A DNA stretch of 64,000 nt. Source: SZUA-254 sp031379665. Its GTDB lineage: Bacteria > Bacteroidota > Ignavibacteria > UBA10030 > SZUA-254. Below, piece after piece: positions 42,058 to 50,697 of the stretch. Each line of letters starts with the position of its first letter. Position 1 is the first letter of the stretch. Where the stretch lies: NCBI GenBank assembly GCA_031379665.1, contig JANNFI010000034.1, positions 10,674-74,673 of the forward strand, read 5' to 3'. The notes below the pieces were generated by a model, which had not been told where the DNA came from, made no database searches, and saw only the letters and a list, made by a program, of their open reading frames with translations. A program made the translations under genes and the position numbers.

Positions 42058-42472
42058 ATGGGCCCGCCCATGCGTGACCTTCGGCGAAGACTTCCTTCTT
42101 CCAGATCGGGACCTCTTTCTTCAGCGTGTCGATGATGAAGCGGCACGCCTCGAACGCCGCCCCCCGGTGCACGGCCGACACCGCGATGACAACGCTGGCC
42201 TCCCCGATCTCGACCCTCCCGATACGATGGACCGCGCAGACTCCCGCGAGCGACCACCGGGATCGCGCCGTCTCGGCGATGACAGTCATCTGCTTGAGGG
42301 CCATCGGGCGGTACGCTTCGTACTCCAGGTAGCGAACCTCCCTCCCCTCTGACGGCGTCCTGGTCGTACCGATGAACACCGCCGTTCCGCCTGCCGCAGG
42401 GTCCGACACCGCCGCGATCAGTTTCGCGCTGTCTATTCTCCCTTCGACGATGTCCACGACGACCGGCGGCAT
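42056..42472 (-). CDS. moaE: Molybdopterin synthase catalytic subunit MoaE
   Basis: A 138-residue MoaE, the large subunit that with MoaD inserts sulfur into precursor Z. It shows AVFIGTTRTPSEGREVRYLEYEAYRPMALKQM, read here as FIGTTRTPSEGR then YLEYEAY, then VHRIGRVEIGEASVVIAVSA, FIIDTLKKEVPIWKKEVF with the catalytic lysines. The start ATG 42472 lies 1 base after the moaD stop, so the two subunits are made together. Confidence 0.94.
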   Translation of the reverse strand: MPPVVVDIVEGRIDSAKLIAAVSDPAAGGTAVFIGTTRTPSEGREVRYLEYEAYRPMALKQMTVIAETARSRWSLAGVCAVHRIGRVEIGEASVVIAVSAVHRGAAFEACRFIIDTLKKEVPIWKKEVFAEGHAWAGP

Positions 42473-42473
42473 C

Positions 42474-42722
42474 CTATCCACCACTGACCGGAGGAATAAC
42501 GGCGACCTCGTCGCCCGGGGACACCCTTCGCTCCATCGGGACATACTCCTGGTTCAGGGCGACGCGGAGGTACTGCCTCCAGGGTTCGAGTGGCGGGTAC
42601 CGACCGATGAGCGCATCCAGGACGGTGGCCGTCGTCTCCGCCGGCCCCGCGGGCAGGTCGACCGTTTCGGCGCCGACGATTTCCCTGACCTTTCCGAACA
42701 CACGGACCCTGATGGCGTTCAC
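42474..42722 (-). CDS. moaD: Molybdopterin synthase sulfur carrier subunit MoaD
   Basis: An 82-residue ubiquitin-like sulfur carrier. The GTG start overlaps the moeA stop (GTGA). The chain reads from IRVRVFGKVREIVGAETVDL to the end VAVIPPVSGG, with the Gly-Gly tail that is thiocarboxylated. No moeB-like activating enzyme is encoded in the window. It would pair with MoaE directly downstream. Confidence 0.93.
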   Translation of the reverse strand: MNAIRVRVFGKVREIVGAETVDLPAGPAETTATVLDALIGRYPPLEPWRQYLRVALNQEYVPMERRVSPGDEVAVIPPVSGG

Positions 42723-43951
42723 AGCGTCTCCACTTCGACGTATTCCGACTCGGCGATTTCCTTCCGGTCCTCGGGAACGATGACGAGGCAGTTCGCCCCG
42801 GCGAGCGACGATCCGATATTCGATTCCTGGGCGCCCAGCACGCGCGCGACCGGCTCGCCGTCCACCATCTCCAGCCGGCCCCGCAGGTAATGCCTCTTCC
42901 CGTCCTGCTTGACGATCCGGCCGGCCAGCCGGGCCCGGACGCACTCCCTCCGTAACGGGTCCGGATCGCCCGACATCTTCCTGATCGCGGGCCTCACGAA
43001 CTGGAGGAACGTCACCGCGGCCGAGACGGGGTTGCCGGGAAGCGAGAAGAACGGCACATCGCCGCGCATCCCGAACAGCACGGGCATACCGGGCTTGATG
43101 TTCACCCGGTGAAACACGATTTCGACGCCCGCGGCCGTGAGGACTTCCGGTACCGTGTCGTATCGGCCGATGGAAACTCCCCCCGTGGTCACCAGCAGGT
43201 CGCAGTCTCCGCCGGCGGCAATCGCATCCGAGAGCAGCTGCTTGTCGTCCGGCGTGATCGGGGCGCTGCGGACCTCGCACCCTTCGCTGCGCAGGAGTTC
43301 CGTCACCAGACTCGAGTTCGCATCACGTATCTTTCCCGGGCCGAGCGGTTTTCCGGGGGCGGTCAGTTCATTCCCGGTGGGAATGAACCAGGCGACCGGC
43401 GAGCGTTGGACCGCAATGAACTCGACGCCGAGCGATGCCAGCACACCTTCCTCGAACGCCCGCAAGAGGTGACCCCTTCGCAGGGGGATGCTCCCCGCCG
43501 CGATGTCCGAGCCGGCGCGGCGAATGTGCGCGCCGGCGGAGACGGGTTTCAATATTCGGACCTCGCTCTCCGACACCCGCTCGGTCCACTCGACCTGGAC
43601 GACCGCGTCGGCTCCCGGGGGTACGGGCGCGCCGGTCATCACCGCCCGGGCGCTGGAGGGCGCGAGCGGCGGGCCCGGCGGGTCTCCCGCCGCGGTTTCA
43701 CCGCTGAACCGGAGAACGACGGGGGCGCTGGGGGCGCTGGGGGCGCCGGAAATACCGTGATTGGAAGAAAAATCCGTGGAACGGATCGCGTACCCGTCCA
43801 TGGCGGAATTGTCGAACGGGGAGACGGCGGTGCCGGCGACAACATCCGCCGCGAGTCTGAGGCCCGAGGCCCGGCGTAAGGACATCGTGACGGTCCCGAG
43901 TACGCTCACCCGCTCCACGATCAATCGTCGCGCCTCATCTACGGAGATCAT
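42719..43951 (-). CDS. moeA: Molybdopterin molybdenumtransferase MoeA
   Basis: A 410-residue protein that inserts molybdate into adenylylated molybdopterin. Motifs: AVSPFDNSAMDGYAIRS, MTGAPVPPGADAVVQVE, LVTTGGVSIGRYDTVPEVL, FSLPGNPVSAAVTF. The ATG at 43951 gives the normal N-terminus ISVDEARRLIVERV; upstream codons would add an unrelated extension. It is the first gene of the cluster, and its partner activity, the MoaB/MogA domain, is fused to MoaC at the far end. Confidence 0.94.
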   Translation of the reverse strand: MISVDEARRLIVERVSVLGTVTMSLRRASGLRLAADVVAGTAVSPFDNSAMDGYAIRSTDFSSNHGISGAPSAPSAPVVLRFSGETAAGDPPGPPLAPSSARAVMTGAPVPPGADAVVQVEWTERVSESEVRILKPVSAGAHIRRAGSDIAAGSIPLRRGHLLRAFEEGVLASLGVEFIAVQRSPVAWFIPTGNELTAPGKPLGPGKIRDANSSLVTELLRSEGCEVRSAPITPDDKQLLSDAIAAGGDCDLLVTTGGVSIGRYDTVPEVLTAAGVEIVFHRVNIKPGMPVLFGMRGDVPFFSLPGNPVSAAVTFLQFVRPAIRKMSGDPDPLRRECVRARLAGRIVKQDGKRHYLRGRLEMVDGEPVARVLGAQESNIGSSLAGANCLVIVPEDRKEIAESEYVEVETL

Positions 43952-43995
43952 TGAAAAATATACTCCGCCGCCGGTTGAGACACAAGCGTCCCCGT

Positions 43996-44017
43996 TTTCC
44001 CCCGCCCTGCGCGGGGC
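43996..44017. other. GC-rich stem-loop downstream of the amidohydrolase
   Basis: An 8-bp inverted repeat CCCCGCCC/GGGCGGGG around TGCGCG lies just past the stop of the leftward amidohydrolase gene. There is no T run on the minus strand, so terminator function is uncertain. Confidence 0.4.
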
Positions 44018-44022
44018 GGGGT

Positions 44023-45423
44023 TCACCGGCCGGGGATCCCGAGGAGTGCGTCGGGCAGGAAGATCCTCCCCTTTTTGATCACCATCACGATGGTACGGGT
44101 GTTTCGGATGTCCGCGATCGGATCGGCGTCAATGATCAGGAGGTCCGCATCCTTCCCCGGCTCGATCGTCCCGGTCTTCGCCAGGATCCGGAGGAACTTC
44201 GCGGATAGGAAGGTCGAAGCGGTAATAGCCTGTAGCGGGGTCAGCCCGGCTTTCACCATGTACTCGAGGTCGAGGTGGGCCCCGATGCCGGGGAGCGCCC
44301 AAAAGTCGGTGCCGAGGGCAAGTTGCCCGTAGTTGGAGGCGATCGAGACCGCGTTCTCGTCGATGGTCTTCAGGTGCGAGGCGACGAACTCCCGGTTCGG
44401 ATACCGTTCGAGGTACGACGCGGCATATCCGGGCGATGTGAGCACCGCGACGGTCTCTGCGGGAAGGGAGTTACGAAACGCACTGTCGCTGAACGCCCGC
44501 GCCATGAAGCTGTCCGGCCCCGCGAGGAAATGGTAGAGAGAGTATGCCGGAATGGTGAAGACGTCGCCGGCCAGGAGCGATTCGACGTATGGCGCGTCCA
44601 CCCGCGCGTCGACCACCCCGTGGATGAAGGCGCTCACCCCGGCGGACGAGGCCGCCGAGGCGTCGGCGAGGGCCGGCGCCTGCACCCCGACGACGATGCG
44701 AAGCTTCTTCGCCTCAGCGAGCAATGCGCCCATCACGACGGTGTCGATCTTCGCGAGACGCGGGAGCGGATCGCGGCACCATCCCAGGTCGTCGACCATC
44801 ACCCTGATCCGGGAGATCCCCTTCGCGTGGAGAGCGCGAACGGCGGCCCGCGCTTCGTCGGGGGTCAGGGGGAGCGGGCTCGCCCCGGAGTCGGGTGAGA
44901 AGCCTCCGCCCTCCGACCAGGCTCCCGCCGCGCCAAAGACCGGCGTTGTCGCATAAATCCTCGGCGCCCGAAGCGTATCGGACTGGCTCCACGCCTCCCT
45001 CTCCAGCGCAGTGTCCGTATCCTGGTAGAGGCAATTGACCGAGGTGACGCCCCAGGCCAGGTACCGTGGCCAGTCGGCGGGGGTCGTCTCGCGCACGTTC
45101 GCGTCGATCAGCCCGGGGATGATGAACTTGCCGCTGACGTCGATCACCTCAGCGTCCTGCGGGATGATCACCTTGTTCTTCCTCCCCACTCCCGTGATCC
45201 GCCCGCCCTCGACCACGACGACGTGGTCCTTCAGGGGGCGGTCGAATATCCCGTTGATGAGTGTGGCGCCCTGGAGCACGTAGCGGCGCTGGGCCACGGC
45301 GTCCGGAGAAATGTGTGTCATCGCGAGGAATGCCAGCAGGAGGGCGGGCCGGAGGTGGGAGCGGATCGTTGTGTGCACGCTGGATTCCAAAATTGGTAAT
45401 TGTACGGATCGTCGTCTATTCAT
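44023..45423 (-). CDS. Exported amidohydrolase-like protein with degenerate metal site
   Basis: A 466-residue protein with a signal peptide (PALLLAFLAM region) and the amidohydrolase fold: IIPGLIDANV near residue 105, AWGVTSVNCL, a C-terminal LTPLQAITASTFLSAKFL and GTIEPGKDADLLII. Normal family members have H-V-H after GLID; here the residues are N-V-R (109 and 111). The usual metal-bridging Lys segment reads IRVMV, and the next histidine segment reads VGVQAP. Only one His (FIHG) and the Asp in LGTDFW remain. It probably lacks hydrolase activity. ATG 45423 is preferred over GTG 45438. Confidence 0.84.
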   Translation of the reverse strand: MNRRRSVQLPILESSVHTTIRSHLRPALLLAFLAMTHISPDAVAQRRYVLQGATLINGIFDRPLKDHVVVVEGGRITGVGRKNKVIIPQDAEVIDVSGKFIIPGLIDANVRETTPADWPRYLAWGVTSVNCLYQDTDTALEREAWSQSDTLRAPRIYATTPVFGAAGAWSEGGGFSPDSGASPLPLTPDEARAAVRALHAKGISRIRVMVDDLGWCRDPLPRLAKIDTVVMGALLAEAKKLRIVVGVQAPALADASAASSAGVSAFIHGVVDARVDAPYVESLLAGDVFTIPAYSLYHFLAGPDSFMARAFSDSAFRNSLPAETVAVLTSPGYAASYLERYPNREFVASHLKTIDENAVSIASNYGQLALGTDFWALPGIGAHLDLEYMVKAGLTPLQAITASTFLSAKFLRILAKTGTIEPGKDADLLIIDADPIADIRNTRTIVMVIKKGRIFLPDALLGIPGR

Positions 45424-45528
45424 AACATTGCTGGTCACCGGAAGTTCCCCCCGGTGTCGAAGCGCACCGTGGAGGGACCTTCGGCGAAGTATATCAAACC
45501 CGCGGAACTAATCCAACGCCGGAAAGAT

Positions 45529-45557
45529 TTGTTTTTCAGGCCGGAGTTCGATACAAT
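45529..45557 (+). promoter_or_regulatory. Sigma-70-type promoter for the ankyrin gene
   Basis: TTGTTT (45529-45534) and TACAAT (45552-45557) are separated by 17 bases. Transcription would begin near 45564, only about five bases before the ATG at 45569, giving an almost leaderless message. No Shine-Dalgarno sequence precedes the start. Confidence 0.5.
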
Positions 45558-45568
45558 GTCAGCGGAAT

Positions 45569-46228
45569 ATGGATCCCCTCCGCCAGATCGTTGCCGCAGT
45601 GAAATCCCCCAACCCGGCCGAAGTCCGGGAGTTGTTGCGAAACCACCCCGAACTCGTCAATGCCCGGGACGAAACAGGTGATTCAATCCTCCTGATGAGC
45701 ATCTACCGGATCCTTCCGGAAATCCGCGGGATCATCCTGGAACACCACCCCGACATCAACCTCTTCGAGGCGGCCGCCCTGGGCGATACCGCCGCCGTGC
45801 GCGAGCGCCTCTCGGGTTTCCCCGAGTTGGTCCACGCGTTTTCGCACGACGGGTTTACGGCGCTCCACCTCGCGGTGTTTTTCGGGAAAGAGGACACCGC
45901 CGTCGCGCTGCTCGATGCCGGCGCGGCCGTCAACGCCGTCTCGAGGAACCAGACTTTCGCCCGGCTCGTCACGCCGATCCACAGCGCCGTGGCGGGCGGA
46001 TGGTTGAGCATCGTCCGCTTCCTGCTGAGCCGGGGCGCTGACGTGAACGCGAGGCAGTCCGGGGGTGACACTCCCCTCCACGCCGCTGCGTTCGCCGGCA
46101 ACGCCGACATGGTCCGGGAATTACTGCGGCACGGGGGGGATCCGCTCCTGAGGTCGGACGATCATCGCACGGCCGCCGACCTCGCCCACGACAGGGGATT
46201 CCAGGAAATCGCGCGACTTCTCGCCTGA
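45569..46228 (+). CDS. Ankyrin-repeat protein
   Basis: A 219-residue cytoplasmic protein without a signal peptide. About five ankyrin units are visible: VRELLRNHPELVNARDETGDSIL, then a VRERLSGFPELVHAFSHDGFTALHLAVFFGKED unit, a LVTPIHSAVAGGWLSIVRFLLSRGADVNARQ unit and GDTPLHAAAFAGNADMVRELLRHGGDP. Quoted runs are split here by unit and end in AADLAHDRGFQEIARLL. It is a protein-interaction scaffold with no catalytic domain. The next gene starts 25 bases after its stop on the same strand, so they may share a message. Confidence 0.85.
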   Translation: MDPLRQIVAAVKSPNPAEVRELLRNHPELVNARDETGDSILLMSIYRILPEIRGIILEHHPDINLFEAAALGDTAAVRERLSGFPELVHAFSHDGFTALHLAVFFGKEDTAVALLDAGAAVNAVSRNQTFARLVTPIHSAVAGGWLSIVRFLLSRGADVNARQSGGDTPLHAAAFAGNADMVRELLRHGGDPLLRSDDHRTAADLAHDRGFQEIARLLA

Positions 46229-46253
46229 CCATCTCTCAAACCATCCTGACACC

Positions 46254-46685
46254 GTGCCGACACTCGACGAATTGAACGCGCTCCCCCCCGACGGCGCATA
46301 TAAATTTTTCATCTCCTGCTGCGGATCGTCACGGTGGGCGCTGAGCATGGCCTCGTGCCGCCCCTATTGGAGCGTACAGGTCGTGTTCAACGCCGCAGAC
46401 GTCATCTGGCAATGCCTGGTCGACGACGATCGGCGCGAGGCGCTCCAACACCGGCCCGCCATCGGCGGGGAGGAACTCCCACACGCCCTCCGGGAGGACC
46501 TTGAGTATTATCGGACGAAGTTTGGATACGAGTTCTCGCTGGCCCCGCCACTGCCCGCCAATACGGAGCTCGAGGTAACGGTTCGCAGGCGGCTCGAGTA
46601 CCCGGCGCGGGCTGAATTCGAGCTTGCCTGCGGGGAGGAATTGGCCACCCTGCGGGGTGAGATCAGGAGGAAGGTTACCGGGTAG
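46254..46685 (+). CDS. OHCU decarboxylase (UraD)-like protein, shortened
   Basis: A 143-residue protein starting with GTG. The N-terminus matches UraD (LDELNALPPDGAYKFFISCC, then SSRWALSMASCRPY and the ADVIWQCL helix), and HRPAIGG aligns with the family HPxIG box that holds the catalytic histidine. The C-terminus (YYRTKFGYEFSL and ELATLRGEIRRKV) also fits. About 25 residues that normally carry the WSxxEQ segment are missing. Full enzymes decarboxylate OHCU in urate breakdown; no other purine-catabolic gene is nearby. Its end overlaps the convergent propeller gene by 11 bases. Confidence 0.75.
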   Translation: MPTLDELNALPPDGAYKFFISCCGSSRWALSMASCRPYWSVQVVFNAADVIWQCLVDDDRREALQHRPAIGGEELPHALREDLEYYRTKFGYEFSLAPPLPANTELEVTVRRRLEYPARAEFELACGEELATLRGEIRRKVTG

Positions 46686-48108
46686 GGGCTCCGGGGGCCG
46701 CGGGCGGAAGTTTTTCTGTGATCTGGAGGACGTCCTGTCCGCGTGCTGCGAGGTACCGGAGTACTGTGGGAGAGTCGAAGATGAGCCGGCCGCCCTTCCT
46801 CGTGAGCACCGCATCGTAGAGCGGCCCGATCGTTCCGTCCACGAGCACCGCCGACCCCTGCGCTGTCGACACCACGCACGCTACACGCCGCTGCCTGCCG
46901 GTCGCGAAGGTGATCGTCGCCGCGTCGACAGATTCGTATGCCGGGGATTCCTTCCCGTCCAGGACCAGCCGCCACTTTCCGTCGAGTTTCGCAGCGTAGC
47001 AAAGGCTCCACGAGTCGGGGCTGAAGACGGGGTTCCCGGTGGGGATCGCCTCGTACGGTTTTCCCTCGACGCCGTCCCGCACGACGATCCGCTTCCCGCC
47101 GGAGATCGCCACGTACGCTGCATGGAGTCCGTCGGGGCTGAAGGAGAATGTCCCCACTCCGATTTCGTCGTACAATTTGCCTTCCTTGGCGTCAATTACG
47201 ACGCACCACTTCGAACCCTTCTGCGCCATGTACGCGAAGCGCTTCGAGTTCGCGCTGAAGGCCATCGTCTTCGCCACAATCCTCTCGTACCGGGCTCCCG
47301 GCCTCCCGTCGAGGTACACGTACTCCTGCGCGCCCTCGTACGCTGCCACGGCGAGCCGTTTTCCGTCGGTGCTGAAGAGGGCCCTGTTCGCCTCCGACAC
47401 CTTCACGTCCTTCCGGGGCTTCCCGTCGATGACGAGCACCAGGGAGTCGGACTGAACGGCGACGTACGCGGTCCGTTTTCCATCGCGGTTCAGCACAAGG
47501 GAGCTCATCACGATCGCGTCGAACGGCTTCCCCTCGAGGCCGTCCAGCACGACGAGACTCCGCGGGCTGTCGACCGCGACATACGCGAGGTGCTTCCCGT
47601 CGGCGCTGAAGACGGGTCCGATCGCGCCGATGCCGGCGTAGGCCTTCCCCTCGCGGCCGTCCGCAACCACCAGCTGGCGGTCGCCGGTCAGCGCGACGTA
47701 GGCGACCCGTTTCCCGTCGGCGCTGAAGACGGGATCGGTCCCGATGCCGTCGTATTTCTTCGACTCGACTCCGTCGATCACCATCACGGCTCTCCCGCCG
47801 GCCTTCGCCATGTAGGCCCAGCGCGCGCCGCCCGGGGCATACGTCACACCGGGCATCCCGATCGCATCGTAGTCCTTCTGGATCTTGTCGCCGAGAATGA
47901 CCGCCATCGTCTCATTGGATGTCTTCACAACGAACGACACGCCCTTCGCGTCGGGGCGCTCGACGACGGATTCAGTGATCGCAGTGAGGGAGTCGATGGT
48001 GGCCACGCGTTTTTCCGAGATGTCCTTCCGCACGATGACCTGAGAGGACGCGCTCTGGAGGACCGCGGCGCCGAACAAGGTGACCAAGGCGAATAATAAA
48101 TGTTTCAT
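46675..48108 (-). CDS. Exported TolB/WD40-like propeller protein
   Basis: A 477-residue protein with a signal peptide (LLFALVTLFGAAVLQSASS). The rest is a series of about eight units of roughly 45-50 residues, each with a segment like FSADGKRVAYVA followed by VVxDGxEGKxYDxI. This is the PD40/TolB-type propeller pattern with an unusual regular DGxEGKxYD half, which may form a distinct repeat strand. No catalytic residues were recognised. It is monocistronic between a hairpin region and the convergent UraD-like gene. The likely location is periplasmic. Confidence 0.8.
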   Translation of the reverse strand: MKHLLFALVTLFGAAVLQSASSQVIVRKDISEKRVATIDSLTAITESVVERPDAKGVSFVVKTSNETMAVILGDKIQKDYDAIGMPGVTYAPGGARWAYMAKAGGRAVMVIDGVESKKYDGIGTDPVFSADGKRVAYVALTGDRQLVVADGREGKAYAGIGAIGPVFSADGKHLAYVAVDSPRSLVVLDGLEGKPFDAIVMSSLVLNRDGKRTAYVAVQSDSLVLVIDGKPRKDVKVSEANRALFSTDGKRLAVAAYEGAQEYVYLDGRPGARYERIVAKTMAFSANSKRFAYMAQKGSKWCVVIDAKEGKLYDEIGVGTFSFSPDGLHAAYVAISGGKRIVVRDGVEGKPYEAIPTGNPVFSPDSWSLCYAAKLDGKWRLVLDGKESPAYESVDAATITFATGRQRRVACVVSTAQGSAVLVDGTIGPLYDAVLTRKGGRLIFDSPTVLRYLAARGQDVLQITEKLPPAAPGAPTR

Positions 48109-48193
48109 CGGGGGTTCGATTGTCGGTGTAGGGGTTTATCGGGAGCGGTGAGGGGAGGGGATGCCCGCACCGCCCTTCCTTATGGTAGTAATT

Positions 48194-48221
48194 CACGGGG
48201 GAAGTTACAAGTTCCCCCGTG
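48194..48221. other. Stem-loop after the response-regulator gene
   Basis: Perfect 10-bp inverted repeat CACGGGGGAA/TTCCCCCGTG with an 8-base loop, beginning 7 bases past the stop of the gene at 48228. There is no T run, so it may protect a 3' end or act as a weak terminator. Confidence 0.5.
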
Positions 48222-48227
48222 GACGAA

Positions 48228-50492
48228 TCACTGGAATTTCATCGCCCTATAGCGCTTCAATTTTCCTTCGATGACGGCGATCAGGAGTTCCGGTTCGATC
48301 GGCTTGGTGAGGTAGTCGTCAACGCCGAGCTGGATGCCGGACCGCACGATCACCCCGTCGGAGAGGGCGCTCATGAAGATGAAGGGAATCGCCGCGTACG
48401 GCGGGATCGCCTGGACCTTCTTGTAGAACGCGAAGCCTTCGAATTCGTTGTCAGAGAATTTGATATCGCTCAGGATCAGGTCGAACGGCGTGGAGCGAAG
48501 CTGGTCCACCGCCGCATCGATGTCCTCGGCGGTGACGACGGCGTACCCGGCGTCCGTGAGCAAGTCCTCGATCGTGCGGAGCAGGAGCTTGTCGTCGTCG
48601 GCCACGAGGATCCTCCCCTTCATCTTGAGCTTGCCGAAGCTCGCCAGGAGATGGTGTTCCAGGGCCTTCGCCTCCTCCTCCAGGATGCCGTACTTTTCCT
48701 TGAGCTTTCCGAGGGCGACCTCGTCCGCGGGATCAAGCGAGCCCGCGACGATCAGCTTGCGGATCCGGTCAGAGTAGGTTTTGAGCCGGACCTCCCCTTC
48801 GATGGTCAGGTGCTCGTCGAACGTAAGGTTGAGCAGCTCCTTCAATTGCAGCAGCTTCTTCGCGTCCTCGATGTCCAGACTCCCCTTTGCGTAGCGGGCC
48901 ACCATCGCGTCCCGGTAGTAGTTGATCTGCTCCGCCTTCGTCTCCGGCAGCCGCACCCCGAGGAGATCGAGTTTTGTTTCGTAGTCGGCGGCGAGTGATT
49001 CCATCCTCTTGAGCAGCTCCGCCTCCATCTGACCGCGGAGCTCCTTCCTGACGGACTTGAGTTTCTCGCCTTGTTCGCGGACCTTCACATCGTACTCGGA
49101 TTCGAGGCGGACCTTCTCGGCCGAGATCTTCTCCTCGGCGTCCCTCCGCACCTTTTCCCGTTCGTCGTGGAGCCTTGCCTCGAATTCAGCCTGGAACTTC
49201 GATTCGAGCTCGTTCCGGATCGTCGCGGAGCGCCGCTCGAAATCTTCTTCGAGCTGCCGCCGCGCGGTCGCGATCTGTTCGGCAACGCGGGCCTCAGCCT
49301 GTTGCTTCAGCCGTGCCGCCTCCTCCCGGGACGACTGTTCGAGGGAGCCCCTGAGCTTTTCGTATTCCTCTTTGAGGGTGGTCCGTTCCCGTTCGAGCTC
49401 CGCGCGGAACTCCGCCTCCAGTTTTAACCGGACCGACTCCTGCTCCTCCTTCATCCGTAGCGCCGCCTGTTCTTCGTAGGCGCTCTCGGCCTTTCGCACC
49501 GATTCGAGAAGTTTCCGGTTGAACTCCTCGCGCAGCTTCTTCTCCAACTCCTCCTGCGACTGTCGCGTCCTCGACACTTCGATCTTGTGGAGGTCGTCGC
49601 CCTTCTTCTTCGTCTTCTCGTACTCCTCCTTCAGTTTTTCGCGCTCGTACCCCATCCGCTCCTCGAATTCGGTGGTGAGCACGATCTTCAATTTCTCCTC
49701 TTCCCGCCGGTGCAGCTCCTGCATCTGCAACCGCAGTTCAGTTTCGCATTTCTTGAGCTCATCGACGAGCCGCTTCTCGAACTCGGCCCTGAGCGCCTGT
49801 TCCATCTCCACCGCGGAGTGCCTCTCCTGGTCGGCGACGCCGCGCAACTCGTTCTTCAGTCGTTCCTTCTCCTCGACCAGATCGGCCTGGAACTGTTGGT
49901 GGAGCTTCGTCCTGAGGTCGCCGTCGAGCCGGGCGAGCTCCGACTGGTACTCCCCCTCCAACTTCACCTCGGTCTTCCTGATCTCCGCCGAGAGCCGGTC
50001 CTGGTATTCCTTGTCGAACTGGAGCTTGACCCGCTCGAACTCACGCTCGTTCTCGAGCCTCTGGCGGAGAGCGTTCTTCTCCAGCTTGTCGCGTTCCTCC
50101 GAGAGAAGTTTTTCCGCCCTCTCCTCCGCCTTCCTCAATTCGTCAGTATACTTGCGCTTGAATTCCTCCTCCACCTCCTGACGCATCTCGGGTGAAGCGA
50201 GCGTGTCCTCCGTGGCCGTCGACGGGCCGTCGTCCGGCGCTTCCTCCACCCGCCCCGCGGAATCCCCGGCCGATGCAGTCTCTTCCCCCACGGCGCCCGA
50301 CGGGTTGGCCTTGGCCTCGAAGTGGTTGATCCTCTCGATGAATGCGTGGATGAAAGGGTTGTGCGGATCGACCTTTTTGGCCTTGGCCAGTTCGCTCCTG
50401 GCCTCGGTGAAATTACCCTCGGCAAGGAATTTGTCCGCCTGCCGGAGGTGGGACCGAAATTCATCCTGGTTGATTTGACTCGTTGCCGCCAT
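48228..50492 (-). CDS. Response regulator with TPR-like start and very long coiled coil
   Basis: A 754-residue protein. Residues 1-55 look like one or two TPR helices pairs (FLAEGNFTEARSELAKAKKV). A Gly/Ser/Ala linker follows. Residues about 105-545 are an almost unbroken Glu/Lys/Arg-rich coiled coil. About 550-620 is a helical module (YYRDAMVARYAKGSLDIEDA). The C-terminal receiver domain begins at 624, with acidic residues Asp632-634, phospho-acceptor Asp676 in LILSDIKFS and Lys730 in YLTKP. There is no DNA-binding domain, so output is probably through the coiled coil. No kinase is adjacent. Confidence 0.87.
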   Translation of the reverse strand: MAATSQINQDEFRSHLRQADKFLAEGNFTEARSELAKAKKVDPHNPFIHAFIERINHFEAKANPSGAVGEETASAGDSAGRVEEAPDDGPSTATEDTLASPEMRQEVEEEFKRKYTDELRKAEERAEKLLSEERDKLEKNALRQRLENEREFERVKLQFDKEYQDRLSAEIRKTEVKLEGEYQSELARLDGDLRTKLHQQFQADLVEEKERLKNELRGVADQERHSAVEMEQALRAEFEKRLVDELKKCETELRLQMQELHRREEEKLKIVLTTEFEERMGYEREKLKEEYEKTKKKGDDLHKIEVSRTRQSQEELEKKLREEFNRKLLESVRKAESAYEEQAALRMKEEQESVRLKLEAEFRAELERERTTLKEEYEKLRGSLEQSSREEAARLKQQAEARVAEQIATARRQLEEDFERRSATIRNELESKFQAEFEARLHDEREKVRRDAEEKISAEKVRLESEYDVKVREQGEKLKSVRKELRGQMEAELLKRMESLAADYETKLDLLGVRLPETKAEQINYYRDAMVARYAKGSLDIEDAKKLLQLKELLNLTFDEHLTIEGEVRLKTYSDRIRKLIVAGSLDPADEVALGKLKEKYGILEEEAKALEHHLLASFGKLKMKGRILVADDDKLLLRTIEDLLTDAGYAVVTAEDIDAAVDQLRSTPFDLILSDIKFSDNEFEGFAFYKKVQAIPPYAAIPFIFMSALSDGVIVRSGIQLGVDDYLTKPIEPELLIAVIEGKLKRYRAMKFQ

Positions 50493-50635
50493 ATTTTTTC
50501 TCCCTCCCGGAGTAAATAACGCCCGGTCCGAGGATCCGGACCTGGTAAATCCCGAATAACCGTATGATTTTCAATGCCTTCCGGCATAGCATATCCTTTT
50601 TTCCTTTAAAAATCAAGCCCATTCCCGTACCTCGT

Positions 50636-50664
50636 TTGACATTGAATCCATTTCAAGGTACATT
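50636..50664 (+). promoter_or_regulatory. Sigma-70-type promoter for the SPOR gene
   Basis: Perfect TTGACA (50636-50641), 17-base spacer, TACATT (50659-50664). The start point would be near 50671, 27 bases before the ATG, leaving room for the GGAGG at 50685-50689. Confidence 0.7.
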
Positions 50665-50697
50665 TAGCCCGAATTTGAGACAATGGAGGTGATCGTC

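Noticed and set aside
43996..44017. Terminator of the amidohydrolase gene
   Set aside because: The stem is strong but no T run follows on the minus strand, so it is listed only as a stem-loop.
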